From assembly GCF_000221185.1 (NCBI RefSeq), contig NC_015865.1:310001-374000 (forward strand): a DNA stretch of 64,000 nucleotides. The letters are read 5' to 3'. The notes beneath the pieces were generated by a model that was not told where the DNA came from, searched no databases, and worked only from the letters and a program-made list of their open reading frames with translations. This document shows positions 7,804 to 16,568 of this stretch, piece after piece; position 1 is the first letter of the stretch, and the number at the start of each line of letters is the position of its first letter. Origin of the DNA: Thermococcus sp. 4557. Lineage in GTDB: Archaea; Methanobacteriota_B; Thermococci; Thermococcales; Thermococcaceae. The translations under genes were made by a program, and so were the position numbers.

Positions 7804-10800
7804 ATGGTGTCTCCGTTGAGAAAATACATATCCTCCGCGCTGATCCTCCTGCTCACCCTGCTCCTGATAGCATCGATAAACCAGATACCTACAAGGCTTT
7901 ACGGCACCCCTGAAAGGATCTCTGCAGGCAATGGCTCCGGAATCGCCGGCGTTGAGAACCTTTTGGGGGTGAGCACTCCCGAGCAGTCCACAGAGAAATC
8001 GGCGATGAAAAACGGTACCCTTGACCTCTCCCGGTTCTACCCATGGCTGAACGGCAGTTCCCGTGGGGCATCCCCGAGAAACGTCTCCTTCAATCTTAGT
8101 AATGAGTACAACAACATGAGCTATCCTTTCAACTCCAGCGGCACGGGTATTCTCACAGAGCCCGAGTCCATAGATCTCCGCAGGAACAGCTTCTGCAGGG
8201 GAGACACCAAGAGAATCGTCATGACCGTGAGCGGGGCAGCCCACACCGCGTACCTCAGGGGCGGTGTCTATGCCACGTACCTGAACGGAACGTGGTATCG
8301 CCTGAACGAGACCCCCGTGACTGAAAACCGGGGCGTGCTGCCGCTCCCCACCGTAGAGCACACGAAGGTGTCTGACAACATCACGGTGGTTCTGGCGTCC
8401 CCGATAATCACGGGCAACCTTCTGACCGCCCTTTATACTGAAGAAGTAAGCGCGCCGGGTGATCTGAGATACTACCCTGAAAGCCACCTGTTCGGAACCT
8501 CCGGGGTCGTCTGGAACTATTCCTTCAAGACCGTGCATTATATATTCCCGGATACCGCCCTGGAGGGAGCGAAAACCACTGTTTCTACTCAGTACCTCCA
8601 GACTCCGAACGTGAGTGAGAGGGTCTTGGAGCTAGCCCGCAACATAACCGAGGGAATCGAAGGTGACTACCTGAAGGCGAGGGCGATAGAGAGCTATCTT
8701 CGCACGCACTACGAATTTGACATGAACGCGCCCCCCGCCCCCGAAGGTATCGACCCCCTCGAATGGTTTCTGTTTCATTCGAAGAGAGGGGTCTGCATTG
8801 ACTTCAACACGGCCTTCGTGGTTCTGGCCAGACTGAACGGAATCCCCGCGAGGCTGGTTACGGGATATCTGATAAAAGAAACCCCCGCCGAGCAGGCTGT
8901 GCATCCGATACAGGCCCACGCGTGGGCGGAGGTGCCCTTTGAGGGTATTGGATGGGTTACGTTTGATGCCACTGCACCCGCGGGCGGCCTCTTGGGACAG
9001 GGCAACGAAACCGCGGGGGTGGGCGAATCGCAGAAACCGGAGAACCAGAGCCTTCCCGGTCCGGATTTCGACATCCTGATCAAGCCGGACCCCGTTGTCA
9101 CCGATGTCAACAGGTCTTTTCAGGTCTACGTCACCGTGATTCCTCGTGGCCTTGGAGAAGTAAACGGTTGCAAACCGGAACTTAGCGTCAAAATTAGCAT
9201 GGATGGATTGTATTCGGTCAGCTCCACGATTGCGCCGAACATCACGAAACCATTCCGCATGAGTGGAATTCCAGAGCCGGGCACGTATCATCCAACGGTC
9301 AAAGTCACCCTCTCGTACTGCGGTACCGTGAGCGGGACGAAATCGAAAACGTTCACCGTTATAGTTCGGGGCGGGAAGTTCTCACTGACGGCAGAACCTG
9401 AAAACCTCACCCTCGTGACGGGGGAGCTCGGCAGGTTAAAGATATACGTCACGGGAGACGGGTACTTTGGGAGGGTTGACCTGAACGTCGAGTATCCAGG
9501 CAGGTACAGGCTCCTGAAGGAGTCGGGAATCCCCGACTTTGAATCCGACCTCCTCTTAACGGCACCCTCGAGGCCAGGTGACTACACCGTCAAAATAACC
9601 GGAACCTCAGGCGACACAGCGGTCGTCCTTCAGGTCCCACTGCGAGTTCTCGGGCGCACCCGGACAAGGATAACGGATTATCCGGTTGAGATACTAAAGA
9701 ACCAGCCCTTCTGGGTGAACGGAACCGTAACCGACGAGAACGGAGGGCCCGTTGACGGCCCGGTGTACGTGACCCTCAACGAGAGCAAGGCCTCCCCAGG
9801 TGTGGTGGTCGGTAGGGGCGCCTCTGTAAACGGACGCTTCAGCATTGAGTGCTCCGCTCCTTATGACCTTCCCCCTGGAAACTATCAGATAGTGGCCCAC
9901 TTCGAGGGAAACGATTACTACCTCCCGTCCAACAGCGACCCTGGGGTAATCGTCAGGGACAGAACAGCTATTCAGGTTGAGGGGCAGATAGTGACGAAGA
10001 CCGGGAAGTTCGAACTCGGGGGAAAGCTCGTTGATTCCGCAGGGAACGGCGTTCCCAACGCCACGATTGGGGTCAGCCTGGATGGAACCTTTCACATCAA
10101 CGTTACCACAGATTCCGCAGGCGTCTTCACGGTCCCCCTGCTTCTGGAAACGCCTGGGGAACATCATGTTCTAATATCGTACGGGGGAAGCAGGTACTAT
10201 CTGGGTGCGGAGGCGACGGTAAACATCACCGCGGTCGAGCTCAATGCAACCGTTCCTGATAGGTGGATAATAGGCTGGAACGTCACGATCAACGGCTCGA
10301 TTCTGGGCGTCGACTCCGGCAGCGTGTCCCTTTCGACCCCCATGGGCCGTTTCACCAGTGTCCTGAAAGGGGGACGCTTTAACTTTACAGTTCCAGTAAA
10401 CGTTTCCCCGGGGATTTACAACGTTTTCTTTGCCTACGAAGACGTTCTTCTGGAGAACATCCCCGTGACAATTGCCTCCCCCACCAACATAACCGTGGAA
10501 TTCGGCGAGATGCGGGAGGGGGAGAACGCCACGATCGCGGTCAGGCTCGTGGATGCGTTCGGCAATCCTGTCCCTGGAAGGATTGTCACCCTCAACCTCT
10601 TCGGCAACCACAGCGCCAGGACGGACATGAACGGCACTGCCCGCTTCACGGTTCGGCCGAGTGAAAGCGGGGGGCATAGGGCCAGTGCGGTCTTTGAAGG
10701 GGACAAGTTTTACCTTCCATCTACCGCTGAGTTCGAGGTTTCCGTGGCCGGACGGCCGCCTTACACCCTTATCCTCACGGGACTCATCATGCTGCCCGTC

Positions 10801-11361
10801 GGAGTGCTCGTCTACCGGAGGCGGGAGGATATCGCGGCGCTTAAGATTGGAATTACCTCCGCACTCAGGGGGCTGAAAAAAAGGCGCTACTCCCCAATCC
10901 TTCATCCCGACAGAAGGCCGCCGGTTTACGGCGAGGGCGAGAAAATCACCGTCACGAGCGATGTTCCCGTTGAGCTTTTCGTCGACGGCAAGCCCGCTGG
11001 AACTGGGAATAGATTCGAACTGGTGTTGCCCCGGGGGGTTCACGAACTTCTCGCAAAGGGGGAGAGAGTTAAGGGATGGCTCAAAGTGTGGGTTGTGGAC
11101 TACAGGGAGGAGATAATGAGGCTCTACGACAGATGCTTCCTCGAACTCGCCAGGAGAAAGGGACTGGGAGGCAGGGACCTCGCCCCGGAGGAACTCGCCC
11201 ACAGACTGCGGGGCGAATACGACTGGAACGACTTGAAGACCGTCACGTACCTTTTCGAGGTCGCCAGGTACAGCCTCTACCCTGTTGGAATGAGGGAGTT
11301 CATGGAGTTCTACCGGTCTCTGTCCCGACTGGTGGGAGGTGACTGCTATGAGAAAGATTGA
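7804..11361 (+). CDS. transglutaminase-domain surface protein with Ig-like repeats and DUF4129-like tail
   Basis: A roughly 1185 aa membrane protein. Residues 7-25 form an N-terminal membrane anchor. The transglutaminase core spans about 265-395 with triad Cys331 (RGVCIDF), His372 (QAHAWAEV) and Asp388 (TFDATAP), all intact. Several beta-sandwich/carboxypeptidase-regulatory-like repeats follow (about 440-980), with recurring GNGVPNATIGV-type and YLPS-type strands and many N-glycosylation sequons. A membrane helix at about 986-1006 leads to a cytosolic tail ending in a DUF4129-like helical segment (FEVARYSLYP). I chose ATG 7804 as the start nearest the hydrophobic anchor; the frame is open upstream to 7723. 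It is first in a five-gene operon with MoxR and DUF58 genes, the known company of transglutaminase/DUF4129 proteins. Substrate is unknown. Confidence 0.85.
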   Translation: MVSPLRKYISSALILLLTLLLIASINQIPTRLYGTPERISAGNGSGIAGVENLLGVSTPEQSTEKSAMKNGTLDLSRFYPWLNGSSRGASPRNVSFNLSNEYNNMSYPFNSSGTGILTEPESIDLRRNSFCRGDTKRIVMTVSGAAHTAYLRGGVYATYLNGTWYRLNETPVTENRGVLPLPTVEHTKVSDNITVVLASPIITGNLLTALYTEEVSAPGDLRYYPESHLFGTSGVVWNYSFKTVHYIFPDTALEGAKTTVSTQYLQTPNVSERVLELARNITEGIEGDYLKARAIESYLRTHYEFDMNAPPAPEGIDPLEWFLFHSKRGVCIDFNTAFVVLARLNGIPARLVTGYLIKETPAEQAVHPIQAHAWAEVPFEGIGWVTFDATAPAGGLLGQGNETAGVGESQKPENQSLPGPDFDILIKPDPVVTDVNRSFQVYVTVIPRGLGEVNGCKPELSVKISMDGLYSVSSTIAPNITKPFRMSGIPEPGTYHPTVKVTLSYCGTVSGTKSKTFTVIVRGGKFSLTAEPENLTLVTGELGRLKIYVTGDGYFGRVDLNVEYPGRYRLLKESGIPDFESDLLLTAPSRPGDYTVKITGTSGDTAVVLQVPLRVLGRTRTRITDYPVEILKNQPFWVNGTVTDENGGPVDGPVYVTLNESKASPGVVVGRGASVNGRFSIECSAPYDLPPGNYQIVAHFEGNDYYLPSNSDPGVIVRDRTAIQVEGQIVTKTGKFELGGKLVDSAGNGVPNATIGVSLDGTFHINVTTDSAGVFTVPLLLETPGEHHVLISYGGSRYYLGAEATVNITAVELNATVPDRWIIGWNVTINGSILGVDSGSVSLSTPMGRFTSVLKGGRFNFTVPVNVSPGIYNVFFAYEDVLLENIPVTIASPTNITVEFGEMREGENATIAVRLVDAFGNPVPGRIVTLNLFGNHSARTDMNGTARFTVRPSESGGHRASAVFEGDKFYLPSTAEFEVSVAGRPPYTLILTGLIMLPVGVLVYRRREDIAALKIGITSALRGLKKRRYSPILHPDRRPPVYGEGEKITVTSDVPVELFVDGKPAGTGNRFELVLPRGVHELLAKGERVKGWLKVWVVDYREEIMRLYDRCFLELARRKGLGGRDLAPEELAHRLRGEYDWNDLKTVTYLFEVARYSLYPVGMREFMEFYRSLSRLVGGDCYEKD

Positions 11362-12385
11362 TACCTCTCTGATTCTCTATCCCATCCTCATGGTGCTCGT
11401 CTATGCCCTTTCGGGATATCCCCTCCTGAGCGGATACCTGGGGGACTTTGTGGCAAGCATCGAGGTGCTCCTGCTGTTTTTCCTCCTCTCCCGGCTCTCG
11501 CTTCTGCTCCCCGATTACGGGGAAGTTGCCTCCAAACTCTTTAAGGGGGCGGGTTTTGCACTCGCGTTCTATCTCCTCCCCTCCGAACCGTACACCAGCT
11601 GGGAATTTCAGCTCCCCCTGGCCCTTCTCGCCGCGGGGATTACCATGGCCAGCGTTGCGCCGGAGCTCCCGGAGATCCTGGGGCTTCTAACCCGGGGCTT
11701 TGGGGTGGCCATCGCCTTCTACGCCCTCTACACCTTCAGCGGTCAGCTGGTCAGGGGGTACATTATAGCCCCCGCGTTCCTCTATGCCGCGGCGGCATCG
11801 GTGGTCGTGTACGCACTCGTTGCCGTTGAACGCTCCGGCCTGATAGGAAGCCGTTTCGTGGAGAGAAACGCCGCCGGAATCATACTGCTCTTTGTACTCC
11901 TGGGGCTGTACGCCGGGCTCAGGCCCTACATGCTTGAGAACTACCCAAGGTACGTGTTTTACCTGGAGTGGGGGACGATAGGCTTCGCAACCCTGCTGGC
12001 AGCGATGGCCGTGCAGAACCACCTCTCTGCGGCGAACCTCGAGAACTATCTAGTGGGAGAATGGAAAAAGCACAGTATGGAGATATCCATAGCCGGGGAC
12101 GAGGAGTTCGAGCGTGTGAAGGGGGCGGTGGAGGACTTCGTTCTCCGTAAAAAGAAGGGTCCGCTCGTGACGTTCCTGACCTACTACGGTATAAAAGCCC
12201 TGGGAAACATTGAAGCAGTTAGAGAACTCACCGAGCCCATCGTGGAGTACGAGGAGGAGTGCTACTCGGTGTTCACCCCAAGCTGGCTGGTCAGGAAGAG
12301 GGAGAGGGAGCGCCTCCAAAGGCGCCTTCAGCTTGTTAAATCTGCCATCGAAAAGATTGAAGAGTATATGGGGGGTAAAAGATGA
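11348..12385 (+). CDS. polytopic membrane protein of the MoxR operon, unknown
   Basis: A 345 aa protein with roughly eight predicted membrane helices in the first 225 residues and a charged cytosolic C-terminal domain (about 226-345) rich in Glu, Arg and Lys, ending in a helical KSAIEKIEEYM. The ATG at 11348 has GGGAGGTG seven bases upstream and overlaps the previous gene by 14 bp; its end overlaps moxR by 4 bp (ATGA). I do not recognise the family. Tight coupling on both sides says it belongs to the same complex or process as the transglutaminase, MoxR and DUF58 proteins. Confidence 0.82.
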   Translation: MRKIDTSLILYPILMVLVYALSGYPLLSGYLGDFVASIEVLLLFFLLSRLSLLLPDYGEVASKLFKGAGFALAFYLLPSEPYTSWEFQLPLALLAAGITMASVAPELPEILGLLTRGFGVAIAFYALYTFSGQLVRGYIIAPAFLYAAAASVVVYALVAVERSGLIGSRFVERNAAGIILLFVLLGLYAGLRPYMLENYPRYVFYLEWGTIGFATLLAAMAVQNHLSAANLENYLVGEWKKHSMEISIAGDEEFERVKGAVEDFVLRKKKGPLVTFLTYYGIKALGNIEAVRELTEPIVEYEEECYSVFTPSWLVRKRERERLQRRLQLVKSAIEKIEEYMGGKR

Positions 12386-13356
12386 ACGCGGAGTCCTACG
12401 CAACCCTCTGTGATGAAGTCGTCTCGGTTGTTTCGAAGGTTTACATCGGCAACGAGGAGGTTGTGAGGAAAACGCTGGCGGCAGCCCTCGTAAATGGAAA
12501 CGTACTCTTTGAAGACCATCCGGGTCTGGGGAAAACCCTACTTGCTAAGGCCTTCGGCCGCGCCCTCGGCCTGGAGTACCGCAGGGTTCAGTTCACGCCC
12601 GACCTGCTGCCGAGCGATATCATAGGGACCAAAGTCTGGAGGCAGAACCTTGGAACGTTTGAGCTCATTAAAGGCCCAATCTTCACCCACGTTCTCCTGG
12701 CGGACGAGATCAACCGCGCTCCACCAAAGACCCAGTCCGCGCTACTCGAGGCGATGGAGGAACGCCAAGTGACCATAGAGGGCGACACCATGAAGCTTGA
12801 GATGCCTTTCTTCGTGATAGCCACCCAGAATCCCATCGAGTACGAGGGAACCTATCCCCTCCCGGAGGCCCAGCTCGACAGATTCCTCCTCAGAATGAGC
12901 GTGGGTTATCCTAAGAGCCTGGATGACGAAGTTGGAATCCTCAAGGCAAGGATATCATGGGGCAAGGACGACCCAACCGCTGACATGGAGCCGGTCATGG
13001 ACAGGGGCACGTTCCTGGAGATGCAGGCGTTCGTTGAGCACGAGGTGTTCATACACGACGAGGTTCTCAAATACATCGCGGGAATCGTCAGGGAGGTCAG
13101 AAAGGACGAAAGGGTTGAGGCGGGCCCGAGTCCCAGAGGCGCTCTGGCGCTGCTGAAGGTTTCCAAGGCGAACGCCATGATGAACGGCAGGGATTTCGTT
13201 GTTCCAGATGATGTCAAGAGATACGTCATAGATGCACTGGCCCACAGAATCGTTCTCGGGGCTGAGTACGCCTTTGAGGGAGTGAGCGGTCGGGAGGTCG
13301 TCGAGGCGGCGGTTAAGAGGGTTCCGGTTCCCAAAGAGTTCGAGCGTGAGGAGTAA
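12382..13356 (+). CDS. MoxR-family AAA+ ATPase
   Basis: A 324 aa AAA+ ATPase of the MoxR family, which act as chaperone-like assembly or activation factors, usually next to DUF58/VWA proteins. Walker A is HPGLGKTLLAKA (about 45-57), Walker B is HVLLADEINRAPPKTQ (about 103-118), followed by LEAMEERQVTIEG, sensor 1 VIATQNPIEYEGTYPLPEAQLDRF (quoted in part: ATQNPIE, LPEAQLDRF) and a GPSPRGALALLK C-terminal motif. Length is standard. It is coupled to its neighbours by a 4 bp overlap at the start and 1 bp at the end. The client is unknown; the membrane proteins of this operon are the obvious candidates. Confidence 0.95.
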   Translation: MNAESYATLCDEVVSVVSKVYIGNEEVVRKTLAAALVNGNVLFEDHPGLGKTLLAKAFGRALGLEYRRVQFTPDLLPSDIIGTKVWRQNLGTFELIKGPIFTHVLLADEINRAPPKTQSALLEAMEERQVTIEGDTMKLEMPFFVIATQNPIEYEGTYPLPEAQLDRFLLRMSVGYPKSLDDEVGILKARISWGKDDPTADMEPVMDRGTFLEMQAFVEHEVFIHDEVLKYIAGIVREVRKDERVEAGPSPRGALALLKVSKANAMMNGRDFVVPDDVKRYVIDALAHRIVLGAEYAFEGVSGREVVEAAVKRVPVPKEFEREE

Positions 13357-14618
13357 TGACCGCAGCCCGCTCCTTCATCTCCACCGCCCTCTGGTTCATC
13401 GCAGCCGGGATAATCTTCTCCATGCCGGGACTGGCGTACCTGGCGATAATTCCCATGACGGTGCTGGCGGTGGGGCTTTTGGTGGATCCCCCGGAGGGGA
13501 TATCGGTTGAGAGGAAGCTCGTCAAAACGAACCTTCGGGTGGGGGAAGAACTGAGGGTCAGCGTGCGTCTCAAGGTCAGGCACGGCCTCGGCTTCGTGGT
13601 GATAAGGGACGCCCTCCCGGAGGAGTTCTCGCTGGTGGATGGGAGCAACGTCCGGGCGTTTTTCAAGGGGCCCAGGGAACTGGTGGTGGAGTACGAGTAC
13701 GTCATCAAACCCGCGAAGAGGGGCAGGTACCGCATCGGCCGCAGTGAGGTGCTGGGCTACCACGTCTTTGGGCTCAAACCGAGCAGGTGGGGCGTTTTTG
13801 GTGAAGAAACCTACCTATCGGTGCTGCCGCGCGTAAGCCTTCCGAAGAGGACCAGAACGCCCGTTACAAAGTCCCAGATTCCCATCCCCGTGACGAGCGT
13901 CTCCATCAGGGGCGTGGCCTCCACGGACTTCAGGGAGATAAGGGAGTACCGCGCGGGCGACCCCGTCCGCTTCATAAACTGGAAGGCGTCCGCCAGGAAG
14001 GGTGAGGTTCTGGTAAACGAGTTCGAGAAGGAGGGCAAAAAAACGGTGCTTTTCATCATAGACGCAACGGGCTCCAAAGTTGGCTCCTCCGTGGAAAACC
14101 CCCTGGAATACAGCATCCAGCTCGTCTCTTCCCTGGCGTACTACTTCACAAAGAGGAACTACAACGTTGGCCTCTACGTAGTGGGCCACGGAAAGCTCAT
14201 CCTTCCCGCCACCGGGTCAAAGCAGCTGTATATCCTGGTTAAAACGCTCCTGGAGCTTGAAGAGGTTGAGGTTGAAAAGGAGGACTTCGTTCGCGCCGTG
14301 GAAGGCCTCAAGCACGTGCTTATCCGCTACACACCCCTTGTGATTTACGTCTCAAACCTGCTCCCCGAAAGACTGGCTGAGATTAGGGAGGGCATAAGAA
14401 GGCTTCGTCCGATATACCGGGATAAACGGCTTCCAATGCTCGTGTTCGATGTATCCACGTACTCGCTTTTGGAGAGGGACGTCAGCTCGCTGATACTGCT
14501 GGAGAAGCGGGCCCTCCGGCACGACCTTCTAAGGGCGGGGGTGTACTCAATCCTCTGGGACCCGACCAGGGAAGACGTGACCTCCGTCGTTACAAAAACA
14601 GTGAGGCTGATAAGATGA
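13356..14618 (+). CDS. DUF58 (VWA-like) protein
   Basis: A 420 aa protein with two N-terminal membrane helices (about 8-45), a beta-rich region, then the DUF58 signature REYRAGDPVRFINWKASAR (about 195-213) and a von Willebrand A-like fold beginning KKTVLFIIDATGS, which carries a MIDAS-like Asp. DUF58 proteins commonly pair with MoxR ATPases and transglutaminase/DUF4129 proteins. Function is undefined, but an adaptor role between the ATPase and membrane partners is the usual proposal. The start codon overlaps the moxR stop (TAATG), and the end overlaps the next gene by 4 bp. Confidence 0.93.
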   Translation: MTAARSFISTALWFIAAGIIFSMPGLAYLAIIPMTVLAVGLLVDPPEGISVERKLVKTNLRVGEELRVSVRLKVRHGLGFVVIRDALPEEFSLVDGSNVRAFFKGPRELVVEYEYVIKPAKRGRYRIGRSEVLGYHVFGLKPSRWGVFGEETYLSVLPRVSLPKRTRTPVTKSQIPIPVTSVSIRGVASTDFREIREYRAGDPVRFINWKASARKGEVLVNEFEKEGKKTVLFIIDATGSKVGSSVENPLEYSIQLVSSLAYYFTKRNYNVGLYVVGHGKLILPATGSKQLYILVKTLLELEEVEVEKEDFVRAVEGLKHVLIRYTPLVIYVSNLLPERLAEIREGIRRLRPIYRDKRLPMLVFDVSTYSLLERDVSSLILLEKRALRHDLLRAGVYSILWDPTREDVTSVVTKTVRLIR

Positions 14619-15571
14619 GAACTGATCACGTCCTGACCGCACTGAGGCTGGCAGTTTTGGTGCCAATGATACTCATAGTTTCCGACATGCTGGCCTCGAT
14701 AGCCCCCCTGACGGCGTTTCTTGGTGGACTCGGAATCGCAGCTCCAGAAACGCTGATCCGCCTCGGCGTGGCCGCGTTGGTGGGGTTTATAGTTCTCAAC
14801 GGTGAGTCTCCCGGATGGCTGATATCCCTCGCCTACTTCGCGAACATGCTGTACCTGATAATGAGGGTCTCCCCCCTGGTCGAAATAGCTTTCCCGACCC
14901 TGTACCCACCTCTGATGGATGCGTTGGAGAAAAACGTGCTGCTCCCAACTTCACGGGCGTTCTTCTACATCCCCGTCCTCGTCATTGCCTCGATAGTTGA
15001 TGACTACATCGGGGAGCTGATTGAGAAGGAGAGGATTATGAGTGAGTGGGAAATTCCCGATGGGGACGTTGCGGGCGTCGTTTACCCCTCTCTCCTGGTG
15101 ATGGCCGTGGCAACGGTAACATCCGCCCTGGTGTTCCTGTGGGCGATTGATTACCTCACAGGGAGAGGGGTGGATTTTGGGGAGCTGTACTACCTGGCCC
15201 CTCCGCTTCTCCTGCTCGCGCTTGGGGTGTCGTTCAGCATGGGCATCTTCGGACGTGGGAAGGCCAGGCGCAACGTGCTTGTAATCAAAGCCAGAATACC
15301 GGTGGGCAGGAGCTATTCGTGGGAAATCGAGGGAGAAGAGAACCTCGTCGTGACCGTGCTGACCAGAGGTGGTGAAATGCGGGAACGAGAGGTGAGGATA
15401 GAAACGGAGGTCAAAGAACCGCTGAAGAGGGTGATCCTTTACGTTAAGACCTTGGGGGCGGGAGAGGGGGAGGATTCCACAAAGAGGGTGCCGGTTAGGA
15501 AGGTTAAGGAGAGCACCGACGGGGATACGGGGTTTCTGCTGTACACCAACATGTGGCCCGTTGAGTTCTGA
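14615..15571 (+). CDS. polytopic membrane protein, last gene of the MoxR operon
   Basis: This 318 aa protein starts within the DUF58 stop (ATGA). It has about five or six hydrophobic segments in residues 8-210, interrupted by a charged loop (ELIEKERIMSEWEIPDGD), and a C-terminal hydrophilic beta-rich domain of about 100 residues (VIKARIPVGRSYSWEIEG to the end) that resembles an Ig-like or binding fold. I do not recognise the family. No gene follows in the operon; 49 bp later an unrelated methyltransferase begins with its own leader. Confidence 0.8.
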   Translation: MRTDHVLTALRLAVLVPMILIVSDMLASIAPLTAFLGGLGIAAPETLIRLGVAALVGFIVLNGESPGWLISLAYFANMLYLIMRVSPLVEIAFPTLYPPLMDALEKNVLLPTSRAFFYIPVLVIASIVDDYIGELIEKERIMSEWEIPDGDVAGVVYPSLLVMAVATVTSALVFLWAIDYLTGRGVDFGELYYLAPPLLLLALGVSFSMGIFGRGKARRNVLVIKARIPVGRSYSWEIEGEENLVVTVLTRGGEMREREVRIETEVKEPLKRVILYVKTLGAGEGEDSTKRVPVRKVKESTDGDTGFLLYTNMWPVEF

Positions 15572-15620
15572 GCGCCGAAAATCTTTTGTTTGAAAATATA
15601 TCCATATTTCTGGTGGTATC

Positions 15621-16367
15621 ATGCACGAACTCTACACAGTTCTTGCAGAGTACTACGATGCGATTTACAGGCGGAGGGTCGAGCGAATTGGGAAAGAGAT
15701 AGACTTCGTGGAGGGGCTCTTCGAGAATGAAGCCGAGCGAGAGGTACGGAAAATCTTGGACCTTGCCTGCGGAACAGGAATTCCAACGCTCGAACTCGCG
15801 AGGAGGGGATACAAGGTTACCGGCCTCGACCTCCACGGGGAGATGCTGACCGTCGCGAGAAGAAAGGCCGAAGGGGAAGGACTGAAAATAGAATTCATTC
15901 GAGGAGACGCGCTCGAAATTGATTTTGAGGAGAAATTTGACGCCGTGACGATGTTCTTCTCGTCCATTATGTACTTCGATGATTCTGCAATTCAGCAATT
16001 GTTTAATTCTGTAAAACGGGCGCTGAAACCGGGCGGAATTTTCATCGCCGACTTCCCGTGCTGGTACTACGGCGGAAGGGACGGCCCGATAGTGTGGGAC
16101 GAGCGGAAGGGCGACGAGCGGTTAATCATGACCGACTGGCGCGAGGTGGAGCCGGCGACACAAAAGCTCCACTTCAAGAGGCTCGTGCAGATAGTGAGGC
16201 CCGACGGGAGCGTTATGGCCTTCATGGTGGACGACGAGCTCAACATTTACACACCAAGGGAGATGAGGCTCTTGGCCGAGAAGCACTTCAGGCGGGTCAA
16301 AATCTACGGGGACCTCCACGAGCTGAGGCCCAACGACAGGAGGTACTGGCTTGTGGCGGTGAAGTAA
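15621..16367 (+). CDS. class I SAM-dependent methyltransferase
   Basis: A 248 aa methyltransferase. Motif I is LDLACGTGIPTLELA (about 47-60), the acidic end of strand 2 is in VTGLDLHGEML, motif II lies in FIRGDALEIDF and motif IV in FDAVTMFFSSIMY. The C-terminal half has the PGGIFIADFPC and YTPREMRLLAEKHFRRV segments typical of small-molecule methylases. GGTGGTATC is the ribosome binding site. The substrate cannot be read from the sequence. It stands alone after the MoxR operon, and its stop is followed at once by the promoter of a candidate RNA. Confidence 0.88.
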   Translation: MHELYTVLAEYYDAIYRRRVERIGKEIDFVEGLFENEAEREVRKILDLACGTGIPTLELARRGYKVTGLDLHGEMLTVARRKAEGEGLKIEFIRGDALEIDFEEKFDAVTMFFSSIMYFDDSAIQQLFNSVKRALKPGGIFIADFPCWYYGGRDGPIVWDERKGDERLIMTDWREVEPATQKLHFKRLVQIVRPDGSVMAFMVDDELNIYTPREMRLLAEKHFRRVKIYGDLHELRPNDRRYWLVAVK

Positions 16368-16373
16368 CCCCAA

Positions 16374-16384
16374 ACTTTTTAAAC
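16374..16384 (+). promoter_or_regulatory. TATA element in front of the candidate structured RNA
   Basis: ACTTTTTAAAC is centred near 16379, about 25 bp before the base of a long stem at 16405. This is the expected spacing for a transcript that begins exactly where the RNA fold begins. It starts only seven bases after the methyltransferase stop codon. Confidence 0.55.
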
Positions 16385-16403
16385 CTCAGGCTCATTTCTA
16401 TAC

Positions 16404-16500
16404 CCTGGTGGTGCCTATCGTCCACCGTAACGCTGATTTCAACCTTTGAATCCCATGCGTTCCGCGCTTCTTGGTTAGCCCGTACTCCGGCACCACCGGC
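16404..16500 (+). ncRNA. candidate structured non-coding RNA upstream of valS
   Basis: An 11 bp stem closes a region of about 95 nt: 16405-16415 (CTGGTGGTGCC) pairs with 16489-16499 (GGCACCACCGG), with one G-U pair. Inside, AACGC/GCGTT and GATTT/GAATC can form a second arm. GGTGG can alternatively pair with CCACC at about 16421-16425. A TATA box lies 25 bp before the stem, and a T5 run follows at 16511-16515. A second TATA-like element for valS also begins there, so the RNA seems to be a separate transcript rather than a valS leader. I could not fit it to tRNA, C/D or canonical H/ACA guide shapes. No reading frame of note is present. Confidence 0.45.
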
Positions 16501-16568
16501 GTTGCTAAGATTTTTAAGCCGCCCTTCTGAGGGTAACCCATCTTCAAAAAACCGAAAAGGTGATGCCC

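Noticed and set aside
16404-16500. H/ACA guide RNA for the element before valS
   Set aside because: The internal loops are too large and asymmetric for a pseudouridylation pocket, and no ACA box follows the stem.
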